DNA from: Jacaranda mimosifolia
Lineage: Eukaryota > Streptophyta > Magnoliopsida > Lamiales > Bignoniaceae
Direction of reading: 5' to 3'
NCBI GenBank assembly: GCA_018894105.1
Contig: CM032125.1
Span: 27,079,032 to 27,143,031 of the forward strand
DNA: 64,000 nucleotides
The position numbers were made by a program, and so were the translations under genes. Positions 24,354 through 36,813 of this stretch are shown here, in pieces. How positions within the stretch are numbered: position 1 is the first letter of the stretch; the number at the start of each line of letters is the position of its first letter. Below the pieces are notes generated by a model. The model saw only the letters and a program-made list of their open reading frames with translations. It ran no database searches and had not been told where the DNA came from.

Positions 24354-24800
24354 CTTATTTGTTTGTATTTTGAATGAATAGTATAAAATATTTTGGGAAA
24401 ATGTATATTGGGAAGTGAAATTAGGAAATGTTTCAACCGTTTGTTTTTGTTTTGAGGATGTTGGGAAAGGTTTTGTGACGAAATTGTTTATTTGAAAGTG
24501 TTTTCTGAAGGGATAAATTTTACTGAAAATATCAAATTGGATACTTTTTTGTTGGGTTCGAGGGTGAAATTGTTTCTTTGAATGATCTATTAATATATAT
24601 TTATAGTTGGATGATCAATTAATGTACGTATTTGTAATAATTGGTATGTGTATATATTTAGAGCTTAGGGATGTCTTGAGTGTTTTATAAGGGTTAATTT
24701 GGGTAGAAAATTATATGTTTTGGAAGTAAAATTGGGAAATGTATCACCACATTTGGTATTATTATGAGAGTTGGAATTTTTAAACGTAGCCAAACAAAGC
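24354..24800. mobile_element. MITE of the same general type
   Basis: It starts near CTTATTTGTTTGTATTTTG and ends in the inverted GCTTTGTTTGGCTACG. The interior is G/T-rich on the + strand and resembles the preceding element, more diverged. Boundaries are approximate. Confidence 0.5.
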
Positions 24801-25629
24801 TGGCATAATTCTTACCATTTTATGCGAGAATTTAATAGGAAAGAAATATTTATTGTATTCTATTTTTGTGTGGAAGTCTCGTCAAATTCAAATAAAAGAA
24901 ATTTAGTACGTACTGTACATATGAATGTGATCGTTCGTAACAAAATGACATAAGGTTGCTGCTGAAATTGGGCAATTGAAATAAAATTCAGGACCGTTGC
25001 TGAGCTTTGTAAATAAGTAGCTTAGGTATTTATTTAATATTAAACATTTTATTTTAAATCTCTGGTAGGTACCTATTGTTCGTGCCGTAATTATCGTAAA
25101 CTTTAATTATATATTTTAGATGCATTGAAATGAGTATATTAATTTGTATAATAATTATTGAAAACTTATAGAAAAATCCCAATTAATAGCTATTACCCTT
25201 GGAATTTATCAAATTACTTTAAGTTTCATCTACTATTACATTTGAACCGAAATTAATATTTTATAATTGAGAGTAAAATTTAAATCAAAACTAGTATACC
25301 TATTCTTAAAAAATTGAAAAATTAATAACAAACTCATAACTGGACTAGGTTTGGTGTACAAATTATTCGCTATTTTATATAAATTGATGTAAAGTTTGCA
25401 TTTTATATAAACGTGAATCTATTTTATGATTTTAATTAAATTATTTGTAATATTATTCAAATTATATCAGTTAGCATATACATATTATATTACATTGTCA
25501 AGTTGTCATTAATTTGGTTCATGACATTAGTCTCCCATACGTAAATTAATGTAAAGTTGAAAGTTCGCACATAATACATGCATACATATAAATAATAAAA
25601 AATATTATATCTCATCAACCTTATCATTA
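24801..25629. other. AT-rich intergenic DNA
   Basis: No gene, repeat or terminus was recognised. Confidence 0.4.
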
Positions 25630-26000
25630 GAGGCGGAGCCAAGGTGGCTAGCAGGGGCAGCCCCCCCCCCCCCCCCTCAAAATATTAAAATTTCATTTTT
25701 TGCATTAAAACTTCTATAATATTATACTTTTGCTCCCTTCAAAATATTAAAACTATATTAAAAATTTTTAAATATTACACTTTTGCCCCCCTCAAAATAT
25801 TAAAATTATATTAAATTTTTTTAAATATTACACTTTTGCCATTATCAAATTATAAATTTGCCTCTCATCCTATTGAAAATATGTCTTTTACTCCATTGTA
25901 CTTCTTTGTATATATATATATATATGTAATAAAAAAAATTATATTTTTGATAATTCAAAATTTCGCCCCCCATAAACCAAAATTCTGGCTCTGCCCCTGC
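25630..26000. mobile_element. MITE with GAGGCGGAGCC ends
   Basis: The left end GAGGCGGAGCCAAGG and the inverted right end GCAGGGGCAGAGCC form imperfect terminal repeats. TTATCATTA before and TTATCATAT after agree at seven of nine positions, suggesting a 7-9 bp target duplication (hAT or Mutator size). A run of sixteen C lies at 25661-25676. Confidence 0.65.
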
Positions 26001-26169
26001 TTATCATATACATTAATTCATACAATAAAGTGCAATCACAAAATATTTTGAAATTATTTTTTATTATTGTAAACTGATAATATTGCAAATTTCAATTGTC
26101 AACTTTGTTATGAGAATGAAATCTTGCAATTTCTCTTTCAAGTACCCTAAATAATATAGAATCACAAAG

Positions 26170-26586
26170 ACTATAGTTGGTTGCAAATTGCTAATTTATT
26201 TTTCAAGTCTCAAAATATAAACAAATAAACTATACACATTCTACAACTTCACTCCCAAAATACACTCAAAAAAGTCCAAAATACCCTCCCAATTTATTTT
26301 CTACTCATTTCTCAATGTCTAGTCCTCTCATTTTTTATCCCCCCACCCAATCTATATATACACATACATAAATAATTTTAAAATATTAATTTCACCTTAC
26401 CAACCCAACAAAAAAGTTATTGATGTGGCATTTTGTCCCCCCCCCCCCAAACACAACTAAACAAATAATTTTCTCTCAAAATATTCTCCACCTACTACCC
26501 AAAATACAAATAAATAACCATCACACCCCAACCCCACTTCCCAAAATTATTTTGCCAAAATACTCTAATCTACAACCAAACATAGC
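26170..26586. mobile_element. MITE, inverted copy of the 23808 family
   Basis: Ends CTATAGTTGGTTGCAAATT and inverted GCTATGTTTGGTTGTAGATT match each other. The interior is the reverse complement of phrases in 23808-24273, such as TGATGTGGCATTTTGTCC and TTTTGCCAAAATA. It has a run of twelve C at 26437-26448. Confidence 0.7.
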
Positions 26587-28249
26587 TAAATTTTAAGAGC
26601 TAACAATTTATTCTGGAATGTCAAATACATACACTACAGTAAAATTAGATATTTAGAGGCAAATAAATAAAAATATATTTCAAAATACTCATAATATATA
26701 ATAATTTGAGTGGACAATTTGACATTAATTGTCCTTATAAAGTATTGTCATTTTGGAGGCCTATGTATTTATGTATATATTGGAATAGCTTATAAATGAT
26801 GATAAAAAATTGACAATTTTTAAAATAATCTTCATATATTTTGCGACTGCAATTATGAAGACAGTTTGTCCAAATGTTCATACACATTGAAGGTAATTTT
26901 CAAATTTAACAAAAAAAAAAACACTCCTCCAAAAGTTCTATATTTTAATAGTGATATACACTATGCTGTTTATATAATTAAATATTTGCCTTCATCTGAG
27001 ACATTATACCATAGAGATGGGTTTCGGACATTTGAAGCTTCTTCACAACTCACATAAAATATTCTATATATACAGAGAGAGGAAATCGATCGAACGGATT
27101 ATTCAAAAGAGTAGGAAATTAAAGAAACATAGAAAATCACATAAAAATATTTAATTGTATAAGCAAAATTAAAAAAATTATAATCACACTATATATTTAA
27201 TTGAAGAAAGCAGTAATTAATGAATTAACTCGATCGAAAAGAGAAAAAACCAACTTAATCTTTTTACAAACATAATAAAAAAAAATTATTGAATCTACTT
27301 TTATTTTATTCTCTATGTTATTCAATTAGATTAAAATAATATTTTTGTTAATATTCGGCTATATTGCCTTTTCCTTCTAAAATCCGTGGATGCTTATTTT
27401 AACTAAAGTACTTACATTTTTGTTTCGCTTTCTTTTACTAAATTTTAAGTCTAAAAATTTAGAATTCTTCCAAGATTAATGCCTAAAAATATATGTATTA
27501 TACAAACTAATTGAATAAGTTACATTGTCCAATATATTATTAATTAATAAATTTATTGACAAAATTTATAATTACATAAAGTAAATTGGAACATAAGATG
27601 AAACATCAAATGGAACAGAAGATCCAAATTGACATTAATGACACAATAACATATACCTATAAAAATTGTATTGAATTATCATTATTAATAATTACTGACG
27701 CACGTAATGATAAATAACTTGTTATAAATTATAATAACAATTTCTTCTTTTTTTTCTCACTAAATTGCCATTATACATATGTTACTAATTCAATTATAAC
27801 AACTTAGCATAGTAATTATTGTCAACGTATACTAAATTATGTTGTCATGACATAATAAAATTATTAATAATAAATATAATTAATAATGAGATAAAAATTA
27901 CTATCACGTAATCCTTGTCATTGATGATAATAACATTCATGGCATTTAATATTTTTGTCATTAATCTAAAATACATACATATATAAATGTAACATAAAGT
28001 CTGATATCATTAATATTGGATAATTGTGTACGTATTGCTAATACTGGTCATTATTATTTATTAGTGGTATTAGTGCATTGCACGTAGTACAGTTGAATAG
28101 GGAATTAAGAACCCGCAAGTCAATTAATGCGCTTATAGAATGAGAAGGAGAGTTAAGGCTTAACACATTATTCTTTCCCCGCCCCCCCCAAAACGTGTGT
28201 TTGGTGTGAGATAATTTTCTTATTTCGCAGCCAAATTTCAAAAACAAAG
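26587..28249. other. AT-rich intergenic DNA with possible CACTA fragments
   Basis: CACTACAGTAAAATTAG at 26632 looks like a CACTA-type left end, but no right end was found. The stretch 27600-28000 has the 'gacaa/gtcat' phrasing of the small CACTA elements. No coding sequence is supported. Confidence 0.35.
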
Positions 28250-29993
28250 ATTTTGTTTGTTCGTGAATTGGGGAATTTTGCCAAAATAATTTTTGGGAAG
28301 TGGGGTTAGATAATATAAGGTTGTGCTTGCTTGTGAGAATTTTTCACAAGCAAGCCCTCAAAAATAAAGAAATTCCTCTAAATGTGTGATTGCTTGTGAT
28401 TTTTTATTTTCTATTTTACAGAAATTCTCTCAAAAATTCTTCCTCTCATCTTTGGAAAATTTTTGAAATCTTTTCCCTCCTTCTGATAAAAAATTCTCAC
28501 AAACAATCACTCTCACCTATTACATCAACTGTAATTATTACACTTTTACCTCACAAACAATCACTCTCTCACAACATATAATTATATTTACACATAATAT
28601 TTTATATTAAATAATTTTTTTCATAATATAATTATTTACATGTATATATTAACATTTAAATGAAATTATATCATAATATGTAGTTATAATTACACATAAT
28701 ATTTTTATATTAAAATATTATTATTTTCTTAAGATAGTTATTTTGATGTATTTTCATAGTATGTAATTATATATATATATATATGTAATATTTAATATTT
28801 AAATAGAATTATTTTTTTAATAAATAATTATAGTTACAAGTAATATTTTTATATTTAAAAATAATTATTTTGATAATATAATTATTCACACATTTTTAAT
28901 ATTTTATAATATTATTTTCATAATATATAACTATATTTACACATAAAAATTACATTTATATTTTAATATTTACATAAAATTATTTTCCTAATACATAATT
29001 ATATTTGCACATAATGTTTTATTATTTAAACAAAATTGTTTTCATAATATACAATTATATTTACACATAAAATTTTAATATATTTAAATAAAATTATTAT
29101 CACATTATATAATTATATTTACACATTATATTGTATTATATAAATAAAATTATTTTGATAATATAATTATTCACACATTTTTAATATTTCATAATATTAT
29201 TTTTTCAATATATAATTATATTTACACATAATATTTATAAATATTTACTGTATATTTTAATATTTACATAACATTATTTAGTTTTGTTACGTAATTATAT
29301 TTGGACATAATGTTTTGTTATTTAATTTTTTTCATAATATACAATTATATTTACACATTATATTATATTATTTAAATAAAGTTATTTCACAAACAAAACC
29401 ATCTCACAACTTTTTCTCAAAAAAATTCTCACAAACAATCACCACCTCATTTTCTCTTACATGTCACATCAACTGTAATCATTACATTTTTATCTTACAA
29501 ATAATCATTATCTCATAAAAAAAAATTACCTCACAAACAAAAAAATCTCACTATTTCCTCACAAAAATGAGAAATGAGAAATGAAAAAACAAGCAATCAC
29601 AGCTTAATAGTTATTTGTTTGTATTTTTGGTGGTAAGTAGATAATGAATTGGGAGAAAATTATTTGTTTGTTTGTGTTTTTAGAGGGGATAAAATGTCAC
29701 ATTAATAACTTTTTAATTGGGTTAGTGGGGTGAAATGGATATTTTAAAAGTATTTTTATATATGTATATATATAGATTGAATATGTGATAGTATGTATAT
29801 TATATACGTAATGTAAATGGGACAATTTATGACAAGTTGTATAATATTGAGGAATGTATTAGAGTGTGAATAGTAAGAATATTTTGAAAAATGAATTTTG
29901 TATTTTAGAAGTGAGATTGAATAATGTGTATTGTTTGTTTGTTTAAATTTTGAGAATTGAAAAATGTACCGGACATTTGTAAACAAACAAGCC
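28250..29993. mobile_element. MITE of the 23808 family, split by a nested insertion
   Basis: The left part, 28250-28318 (GAATTTTGCCAAAATAATTTT), and the right part, 29605-29993 (GATAAAATGTCACATTAAT, ending TTGTAAACAAACAAGCC), join into a copy of the element at 23808-24273. The DNA between is a separate element. Confidence 0.7.
28319..29604. mobile_element. Tourist-like (PIF/Harbinger) element nested in a MITE
   Basis: Ends GGTTGTGCTTGCTTGT and inverted AGCTGTGATTGCTTGT are flanked by TAA on both sides (28316-28318 and 29605-29607), the 3-bp duplication typical of this superfamily. The interior holds many copies of a unit of about 60 bp around 'ataattatatttacacata'. No transposase is seen. 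A related copy is split across 30120-31028 and 36407-36715. Confidence 0.7.
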
Positions 29994-30119
29994 CAAAACT
30001 CTCAGAAAATGAGAACACTCCCCCTTCTCTGCAACACTCTGCCCCCTTTACTCCTTCCTCAGAAAGAGTTATTCTCCTCAAAAGCTTTTTCTCTGAAAAA
30101 ATGAGATACATTTTTCAGG

Positions 30120-31028
30120 AAAATATTTAAGTATATATAATTCCATGTACAAATGTGCATATGTTATGTTTAATTATATATATATGCATATATAATTAAC
30201 TAAATTTATATTTTATTATATATAAATTAAATCACAATATATAATTATATTTACACGTAATATTTTAATATTTAAATAACATTATTTTGAACACATAATT
30301 ATTTAAGTGTGTGTTTTAATGTTTAAATAAAATTATTGTTATAATATATAATTATATTAACATGTAATATTTTCATATGTAAATATAATTTTTTAAAATA
30401 TAATTAATTTCATGTATATTTTAACATTTAGATAAAATTATTTTCATAATATATAATTATATTTACATGTAATATTTCAAAATTTAAATATAAGCTATTT
30501 GCATAGTACAATTAAATGAGACCTACATTGCAGTGTTTACATAAAATTATTTTCATTATATATAATTATATTTACACATTATAATTTAATATTTAAAGAA
30601 AATTATTTGCATAATGTATAATTATATTTACACATAAAATTTTAACATTTAATCATAATTATTTTCGCAATGCATAATTATACTTACACATTATATTTTA
30701 TTATTTAAATAAAAATATTTTTGTACTTAAATTATTTACACTTTATATTTTGCTATTTAAAGCAAACTTTTTTCATAATGTAATTTTTACACATACAGTT
30801 ATATAAATAAAATTAGTTTCTGCATATATAATTATATAAACATTTACTTTGATGTATACTTATAATTTGTTTAATTAATTAAGTTATTACATGAATTCAT
30901 TATTATATTCTAGTATTTATCACAAGATATTTTAAAGTATGTTTTTATTAATTTTACTTTATTCTAATAAAACTTATTATATAAATATTATATAATATTT
31001 ATTATATACACAACACTTTAACTCATAC
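30120..31028. repeat. Left part of a second Tourist-like element
   Basis: It is built from the same unit of about 60 bp ('ataattatatttacac...attattttcataatat') as 28560-29400. It stops at CTCACAAC just before the hAT-type element at 31037. Its missing right part is 36407-36715. Confidence 0.6.
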
Positions 31029-31036
31029 CTCACAAC

Positions 31037-31664
31037 CAATGTTTTAAAAATCGAATTGGACATTGAACCGATGGTCTTACTAGTTATTGGTTCAGTTGGT
31101 TCAACTGGTTTGACCACCGGTTCAATTGGTGTAATGTTATAATTATGCAGTAATTATATATTATTTTATAAATATATATAATATTATAAATATATTGTAA
31201 AAAATGGAAAAATTTCAATAACATAGAAATAAATAAAGAAATTTTTCTTCATATTTTAATCATTTTTTACAAATAATTTTTAAGAAAAATACCATTTCTC
31301 AATTAATCAATTACAAACATATGGTCTAATTCAATAGTATACAACAACTATTTAATTTTAATACAAATGGCCATCCCTTCAAGTTTAAAATTTAATATTT
31401 AACATAATAAAATAAGTTTTTTAATATATCAAATTATTAATCTTTTTTGGAATTTTTTAAAAGGATAAAAAATATAAAACAAAAATTAAATAATAGTGAA
31501 CCGACTGGTTCGACTGTTCTTGTCATCTTGACTGATTTTTACCAGTTCACATTCGGTTAGCTTGTGGCTGATTTTCATACTTGATTCGAACCAGACCAAC
31601 CACCGGTTACCTATCGGACTGATCAAACTGGTCGTTTCGGTCCAATCCGATTTTTAAAACATTG
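31037..31664. mobile_element. hAT-type MITE, copy 1
   Basis: Ends CAATGTTTTAAAAATCG (left) and the inverted right end are identical over about 17 bp. Sub-terminal DNA is rich in 'accggt' and 'ggttcaa' phrases shared with copies 2 and 3. CTCACAAC lies on the left but not on the right; the matching 8-mer is found after copy 3. Confidence 0.8.
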
Positions 31665-32119
31665 ATTTAAAGTGCCAATTGACTATCCACTTGATAGCAG
31701 GTCTACAAGTCTTCTAAAATATTTCCTTTTAAATAAAAATAATATGTGCATTAAGTATTGTTACTGCAGTTAAATATTATAAGGAAAAAGTAAAACAATA
31801 GTCAAGTTTCCTTCTGATCGAGTTCTTGTAATTATCTCTTCCATCAGTAATTTGAAAATCAGATCAAACAAGATGATTTGACCAAGCTGACTGTCGACCG
31901 TTCTGTTTTAAATAGAACAAATAGGCTTAAGAGAAAACCTCAAAAAATTAAAGTTGTCATATCTTGATAAATCATTAATAACGACAGATGAATCGTTCAA
32001 CTTATTACATCGCTTACAATCAATTGGAATAGGAATGATTCATTTCTTTTCTTTCTCCCCCCCCCCCCCCAACCCCCTTCCCCCCCTAATGCTTGTAACA
32101 TATTTAACAATTCATTTAA

Positions 32120-32737
32120 CCTTTGTTTGGATACATTCTCCCGGGACAAGCTTGTTCCGGGATAACATTCCCAAACACCCCAGCCAATTTTCTTCATTTT
32201 CTGCTATAGTGAAATACCATAAAATCCCTTGGCCCTTCATATTATTTACCAAATCCCACTTTAATTTCACATTCTCCCACACCCACCCACCGCCCCTGCC
32301 ACACACACCATGCCATCATTACTTTACTACTACTACTACTACTAAGATAATTAACAATAATAATACTAATAAAAATAATAATAATAAAAAAAATAATATT
32401 AATAATAATAATAATAATATGATTATTATTGTTGTCGTTGTTGTTATTATTATTATAGTATTAATTATATTTATAATGTAAGTAGCATTAATAATAAATA
32501 AAATGATAATAATACTAATACTAGTAATGGTAATAGTATTTTTAGTAATAATAATAATAACAACAACGACAACAATAATAATCGTAGTAATAATATTACT
32601 AATAATAGTTAGGGTAAGTATACTACTACTACTACTACTACTACTATTATTATTATTATTATTATAATGTAAGTAGCATTAATAATAAATAAAATGATAA
32701 TAATACTAATACTAGTAATGGTAATAGTATTTTTAGT

Positions 32738-32768
<31 letters not shown>

Positions 32769-33410
32769 ACAACAACAACGACAACAATAATAATTGTAGT
32801 AATAATATTACTAATAATAGTTAGGGTAAGTATACTACTACAACTACTACTACTACTACTACTACTAATAATAATAATAATAATAATAATAAATTATTAT
32901 TATTATTATTATTATTGTTAAATTTAAATTTAATATTAATATTAATAATAATATTAGTAATAATAATTACAATTAAACAAATTTTCAACTAACAAACAAA
33001 ACCCATAATATATTATAAGACAACCAATTTAATCATTACACCAATCATTACAAACTTACAACATAACCATATCTCTTCAATACATATACATACATATATA
33101 CACAATATTTTTAATTAATATCCTTACAATTAAAAAAATTCTCTAACATCAAATTTCACCCCCGAACACCAACACAAAAGTAATGATGTGACATCTACAG
33201 TAAAAAATGCTCCCTAAAAAACATAACCAAACGTATCAAAACTCTCAAATCCCATTTTTTACTATTTTTAAAAACAATAACCAAACACCAATCACATTCC
33301 CCAACCTTCATTTCACATTCTCCCACAATTTTTTCATTATTCATTTTCCCAAAACACACAATAAACACATAATAAAATCAAACATAAAACCTATGCAAAC
33401 ACTACCTTAG
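32120..33410. mobile_element. MITE expanded by trinucleotide repeats
   Basis: The left end near CCTTTGTTTGGATACATTC and the inverted right end CTAAGGTAGTGTTTGCATAG resemble the foldback family at 8022-8730. Almost the whole middle (32320-32930) is AAT/TAC/AAC repeat DNA. Confidence 0.5.
32320..32930. repeat. Trinucleotide repeat field with a 191-bp duplication
   Basis: Runs of TAC, AAT, AAC and ATT alternate. A complex unit starting AATGTAAGTAGCATTAATAA occurs at 32475 and again at 32666, exactly 191 bp apart, with nearly identical order of motifs (GTAATGGTAATAGTATTTTT, then GTTAGGGTAAGTATACTAC). Open frames here are repeat artefacts. Confidence 0.9.
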
Positions 33411-33878
33411 TTTTTATGTAATAAAAACAACTACAATAACATGCTACGAACTACAAGGTATAGGTGCCAAAATGTCCAAACAAAAACCCTAAAATAAAAT
33501 TTTTGTCTGGCACTAGCACTATAAAGTCAAACAAATTATTTTAACACTTTGTGCTTTTTCTTTAGGCATTTTATTCATAATTCTAAATACATACATATAT
33601 ATATTATATTATTATAGTATCATGACTCAATTATGTACTATTCAATCAACAGTTGGATTAGTGAAATGTGAACCAATAACATTTTTAATTTAACGATAAT
33701 CTTGCCCCCATATTGTCTTTAAATTAATTAAAAGGACATACGTTTTCCTTAATAACATTTTCTCCAACAAAGCCCAAATATCCAAATGGAATGTCAATCC
33801 ACAAGTTTATAAGTAGAAATTCCAACCAATGTACTTTGGAAACTATTTTCTATACTTTGTACACCCAAATCTAGAAAT
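33411..33878. other. AT-rich spacer within the composite
   Basis: No recognisable gene or element. Confidence 0.4.
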
Positions 33879-34643
33879 CAAGGTTTTAAAAACTGGACCG
33901 GACCGGCCGGTTCGACCGGTGACCGGTGGCAGGTCTGGTCTGAATCATACCTAAAAGCCGATCATGATCTGACCGGTTGGAAACCGGTCGAACCGGTATC
34001 GGTTCAACCGGTTCTTGACCGGTTCACTCCTTTTTTTTTTTTTTTCTTTTTTTTCTGTTTTCTGTATTTTTTTTTTTGAAAAACATAAACCAAGGTCCAA
34101 GATAGCATACTAACCAAGTCTACTTGTGACTTTTGAGTAGGGTTTTTATTTTTCACTCCCACTTTTCATATCAAATCCTAATTTCTTGATTTCTTTGCTT
34201 GTTTCCTTTCCTTTAGGCTTTCTCTTTCTTCCTCCATCTCCACTGCTCACTGTCCAGTTACTGTTGATGCAGCCTGCAAATGGAAAAACTTGTTCTATTT
34301 TATTAAATATTGAACTTGAAACTTGGAGGGATGACTATTTGTATTAATATTAAATAGTTGGGTGTTACTATTTGAATTAGATTATATATTTGTAATTAAT
34401 TAATAGAAAAATAGTATTTTCTAAAGAAACATTTGAAGGAAAAAAAATGAATAAAATATGGAAAAAAATTTCTTTATTTATTTCTATATTATTGGAATTT
34501 TTCTATTTTTTGCAATATATTAATTATATTATATATATTTATAAAATTAAATATAATTATTACGTCATTATGACATCATACCGGTCGAACCAATAACCAG
34601 TAAGGTCGCCGGTTCTTTGTCTGGTTCGATTTTGAAAACATTG
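33879..34643. mobile_element. hAT-type MITE, copy 2, with intact 8-bp target duplication
   Basis: Ends CAAGGTTTTAAAAACTGGAC and inverted CAATGTTTTCAAAATCGAAC are flanked by CTAGAAAT on both sides (33871-33878 and 34644-34651). An 8-bp duplication is the hAT signature and classifies the family. Sub-terminal DNA carries many ACCGGT phrases. Confidence 0.85.
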
Positions 34644-34883
34644 CTAGAAATGCATGAACAAGGAACAGAGATAGGACAACCTATTTCCATTCAGTATAAG
34701 GATCAATGGAGAAGCACCAGAGGAGCCAAGCACGGCTGCAAGGCGATCAACCCATCAAGCACCACCACACCGGCGGCTGCCGTTGTGCCACAGAAGCTAG
34801 GCAAGGTAGTGGGGCGATCAAATCCATCAAACGCCGCCGTACGGGGCGGCAGTAGTGGTGGAATATGCCACATTGTTCTCTAA
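34644..34883 (+). other. Short open frame of unknown nature
   Basis: An 80-codon open stretch beyond the MITE edge ends with TAA at 34881-34883. Its composition is less AT-rich than its surroundings, and two imperfect copies of 'gcgatcaa..ccatcaa' recur inside. I do not recognise the protein. It may be a fragment of a captured gene or chance. Confidence 0.2.
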
Positions 34884-34982
34884 TATAATTACAAGGTCTC
34901 AACTAAACCAAGATTAGTCTATTCTCTCGTGCTTTTGTATTAAATAAAAGACGGATCTCACAGATCTCAACAAATTGAAAAT

Positions 34983-35056
34983 GGTGTCGTGGTGTAGTTG
35001 GCTATCACGTCAGCCAAACACACTGAAGGTCTCCGGTTCGAGTCTGGGCGACGCCA
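34983..35056 (+). tRNA. tRNA-Val(AAC)-like gene, probably decayed
   Basis: The 74 bases fold as a tRNA: a 7-bp acceptor stem (GGTGTCG with CGACGCC, one G-T pair), a D arm, a T arm with TTCGAGT and a final A. The A-box TGGTGTAGTTGG fits the consensus and the B-box GGTTCGAGTCT has one mismatch. The anticodon position reads AAC (valine). However, the base before the anticodon is A where tRNAs have an invariant T33, and pair 31-39 is C-A. No run of four T follows closely; the first is about 25 bases downstream. It is probably a pseudogene or tRNA-derived sequence. Confidence 0.65.
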
Positions 35057-35692
35057 TATTCTCTTATTCTCGTTTGCTGCACAATCGTTTTTGAAATTCT
35101 GCTTTCCTACCATGACCCTCTAGCTTACAATGGGAATACTTTTCTAAGTGCATATCAGCCAGTCTATTATTCTAATCCTGCTACCAATATATATATATTT
35201 TCTACATCGATGCACGCACACCTCGAATTCATTATAATAAATACTAGCAGTGGTTGCATACTCGATGCGTGTGCATTTTATAGTACAATTGTGTATATAT
35301 ATATATATAAATAAATACAATATAAGACTATAAATTAACAACAATAATAAAAGATTGTATACATATAAAGTGCAATAGTAGTGAGATGTTAGTTATCTAT
35401 ACAGTTATGATATTAAAAATAAAAATAACGATATTTTAGAAAAAGACAAAAAGTAAATGAAAACACATCAAAAAGAGTATAGGAGCTTTATTAATAGAAT
35501 AGATGGGAAATGCTCTCACTAGGCTAATTGACCACTATCGTTCGCCAAAACTCCCGATAAATTAGCCAAAGTTCAGAATTTCGATGCAGTGATGCTAAAC
35601 AACCATAACTGAGGAGCGGCTGCAATACTCCGGAAAAAATTGCCTACAACACCACGACAATCGGAGAAATTGAACTGTTGTAGCCTAAACAC
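35057..35692. other. Spacer between the tRNA-like gene and MITE copy 3
   Basis: It contains (TA)n runs at about 35187-35200 and 35294-35308. No coding sequence is supported. Confidence 0.4.
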
Positions 35693-36406
35693 CAATGTTT
35701 TCAAAATCGGACCAGACAAAGGGCCGGCGACGTTACTGGTTACTGGTTTAATCGGTTCAACTAGTATGACGTAATAATTATATTTAATTTTATAAATATA
35801 TATAATATTTTAATATTAACAAAAAATAAAACTTCCAATGATATAGAAAGAATATTATTTGAAAAAAAATTAAGTTTCTTATTTTTAAGTACGTTTTTTA
35901 GAAGAAAAAAATACCATTTCAAAATTAGTCAACTATAAATAAATAAAAAATAATATTTTATATTAATTTAAGTAATAATTCATTTCATTCTTCAACTCTA
36001 AGTAAAAATAAATTTTTCTATGCTAAATATTCAACATAATCTAAGAAAGATTAAACAAAATAAAACAACAAATTAAGCATAAGCATTTACATAAAACTAC
36101 CACTTCATTAAAATTCAAGAAACTAAATTTATGTTTCAAAAAATTACATGTCTAAAATCTTTAATCATCATCATTCAGCTCATAATTTTTTTTTTTTAAT
36201 TTTTTGTTTTTTTAAAAAAATTAAATTTTAAATTTTCTATAAAAAAAAGAAAATTAAGTGAACCTGTCAAAAACCGGTCGAACTAATACCGATTTTGAAT
36301 GGTCCAATCCAATCGGTCACCGATTTTTATGCTTGAACCGGACCGGATTGGTGTTCAGTCACCAGTTCGATCGGTCAGACTACCCGGTCCGGTTCTGAAA
36401 ATATTG
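35693..36406. mobile_element. hAT-type MITE, copy 3
   Basis: Ends CAATGTTTTCAAAATCGGAC and inverted CAATATTTTCAGAACCGGAC. The 8 bases on its right, CTCACAAC, equal those on the left of copy 1, while its own left flank is CTAAACAC. Confidence 0.75.
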
Positions 36407-36715
36407 CTCACAACTAATCACCATTTCATAAATTTTCTCACAAAAAACATACAATCAATTGCCATCTCACAAATTTTTTTCTCATAAAAAATCTTACAAC
36501 CAATCAACATCTCACAAGTTTTTTTTCTGAAATTTTTTTACCAGTAAACAACATTTCATAACTTTTAACTATCACATCAATCTCAATCATTATACTTTAT
36601 TTCACAATCAATTACATTTTCATAAATAAATTTTCTACCTCACAAACACAAAAATCTCACTATAATCTCTCAAAAATAAAAAATGGAAAAATAGGACACA
36701 AGTAATCGAAGTTGC
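36407..36715. repeat. Right part of the second Tourist-like element
   Basis: It aligns with the last 250 bases of 28319-29604: TACCTCACAAACACAAAAATCTCACTA and the terminal ACACAAGTAATCGAAGTTGC match with scattered changes. It is the continuation of 30120-31028. Confidence 0.65.
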
Positions 36716-36813
36716 ATTTATAGTCTTTGATTTATTATCTCTATATCTACAAGAGATCTACTTTTCTTATCAAATTGAATCCACAAAAACTAATAAATCT
36801 TGCATTCATCACG

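Larger units (their letters stand above)
31037..36406. mobile_element. Apparent composite hAT-type transposon
   Basis: The outer ends belong to two separate MITE copies, 31037-31664 and 35693-36406. The 8-mer CTCACAAC lies immediately outside both (31029-31036 and 36407-36414). DNA left and right of the unit matches consecutive parts of the Tourist-like family at 28319-29604. Together these say that the whole 5.4-kb block inserted into such an element. It contains three hAT-type MITEs, another MITE with microsatellites, and a tRNA-Val-like gene. No transposase is visible, so movement would have been in trans. Confidence 0.6.

Noticed and set aside
31954..32921. Frames of 175 and 75 codons rich in Thr, Ile, Asn or Leu
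   Set aside because: Produced by trinucleotide microsatellites and poly-C; no protein family resemblance.
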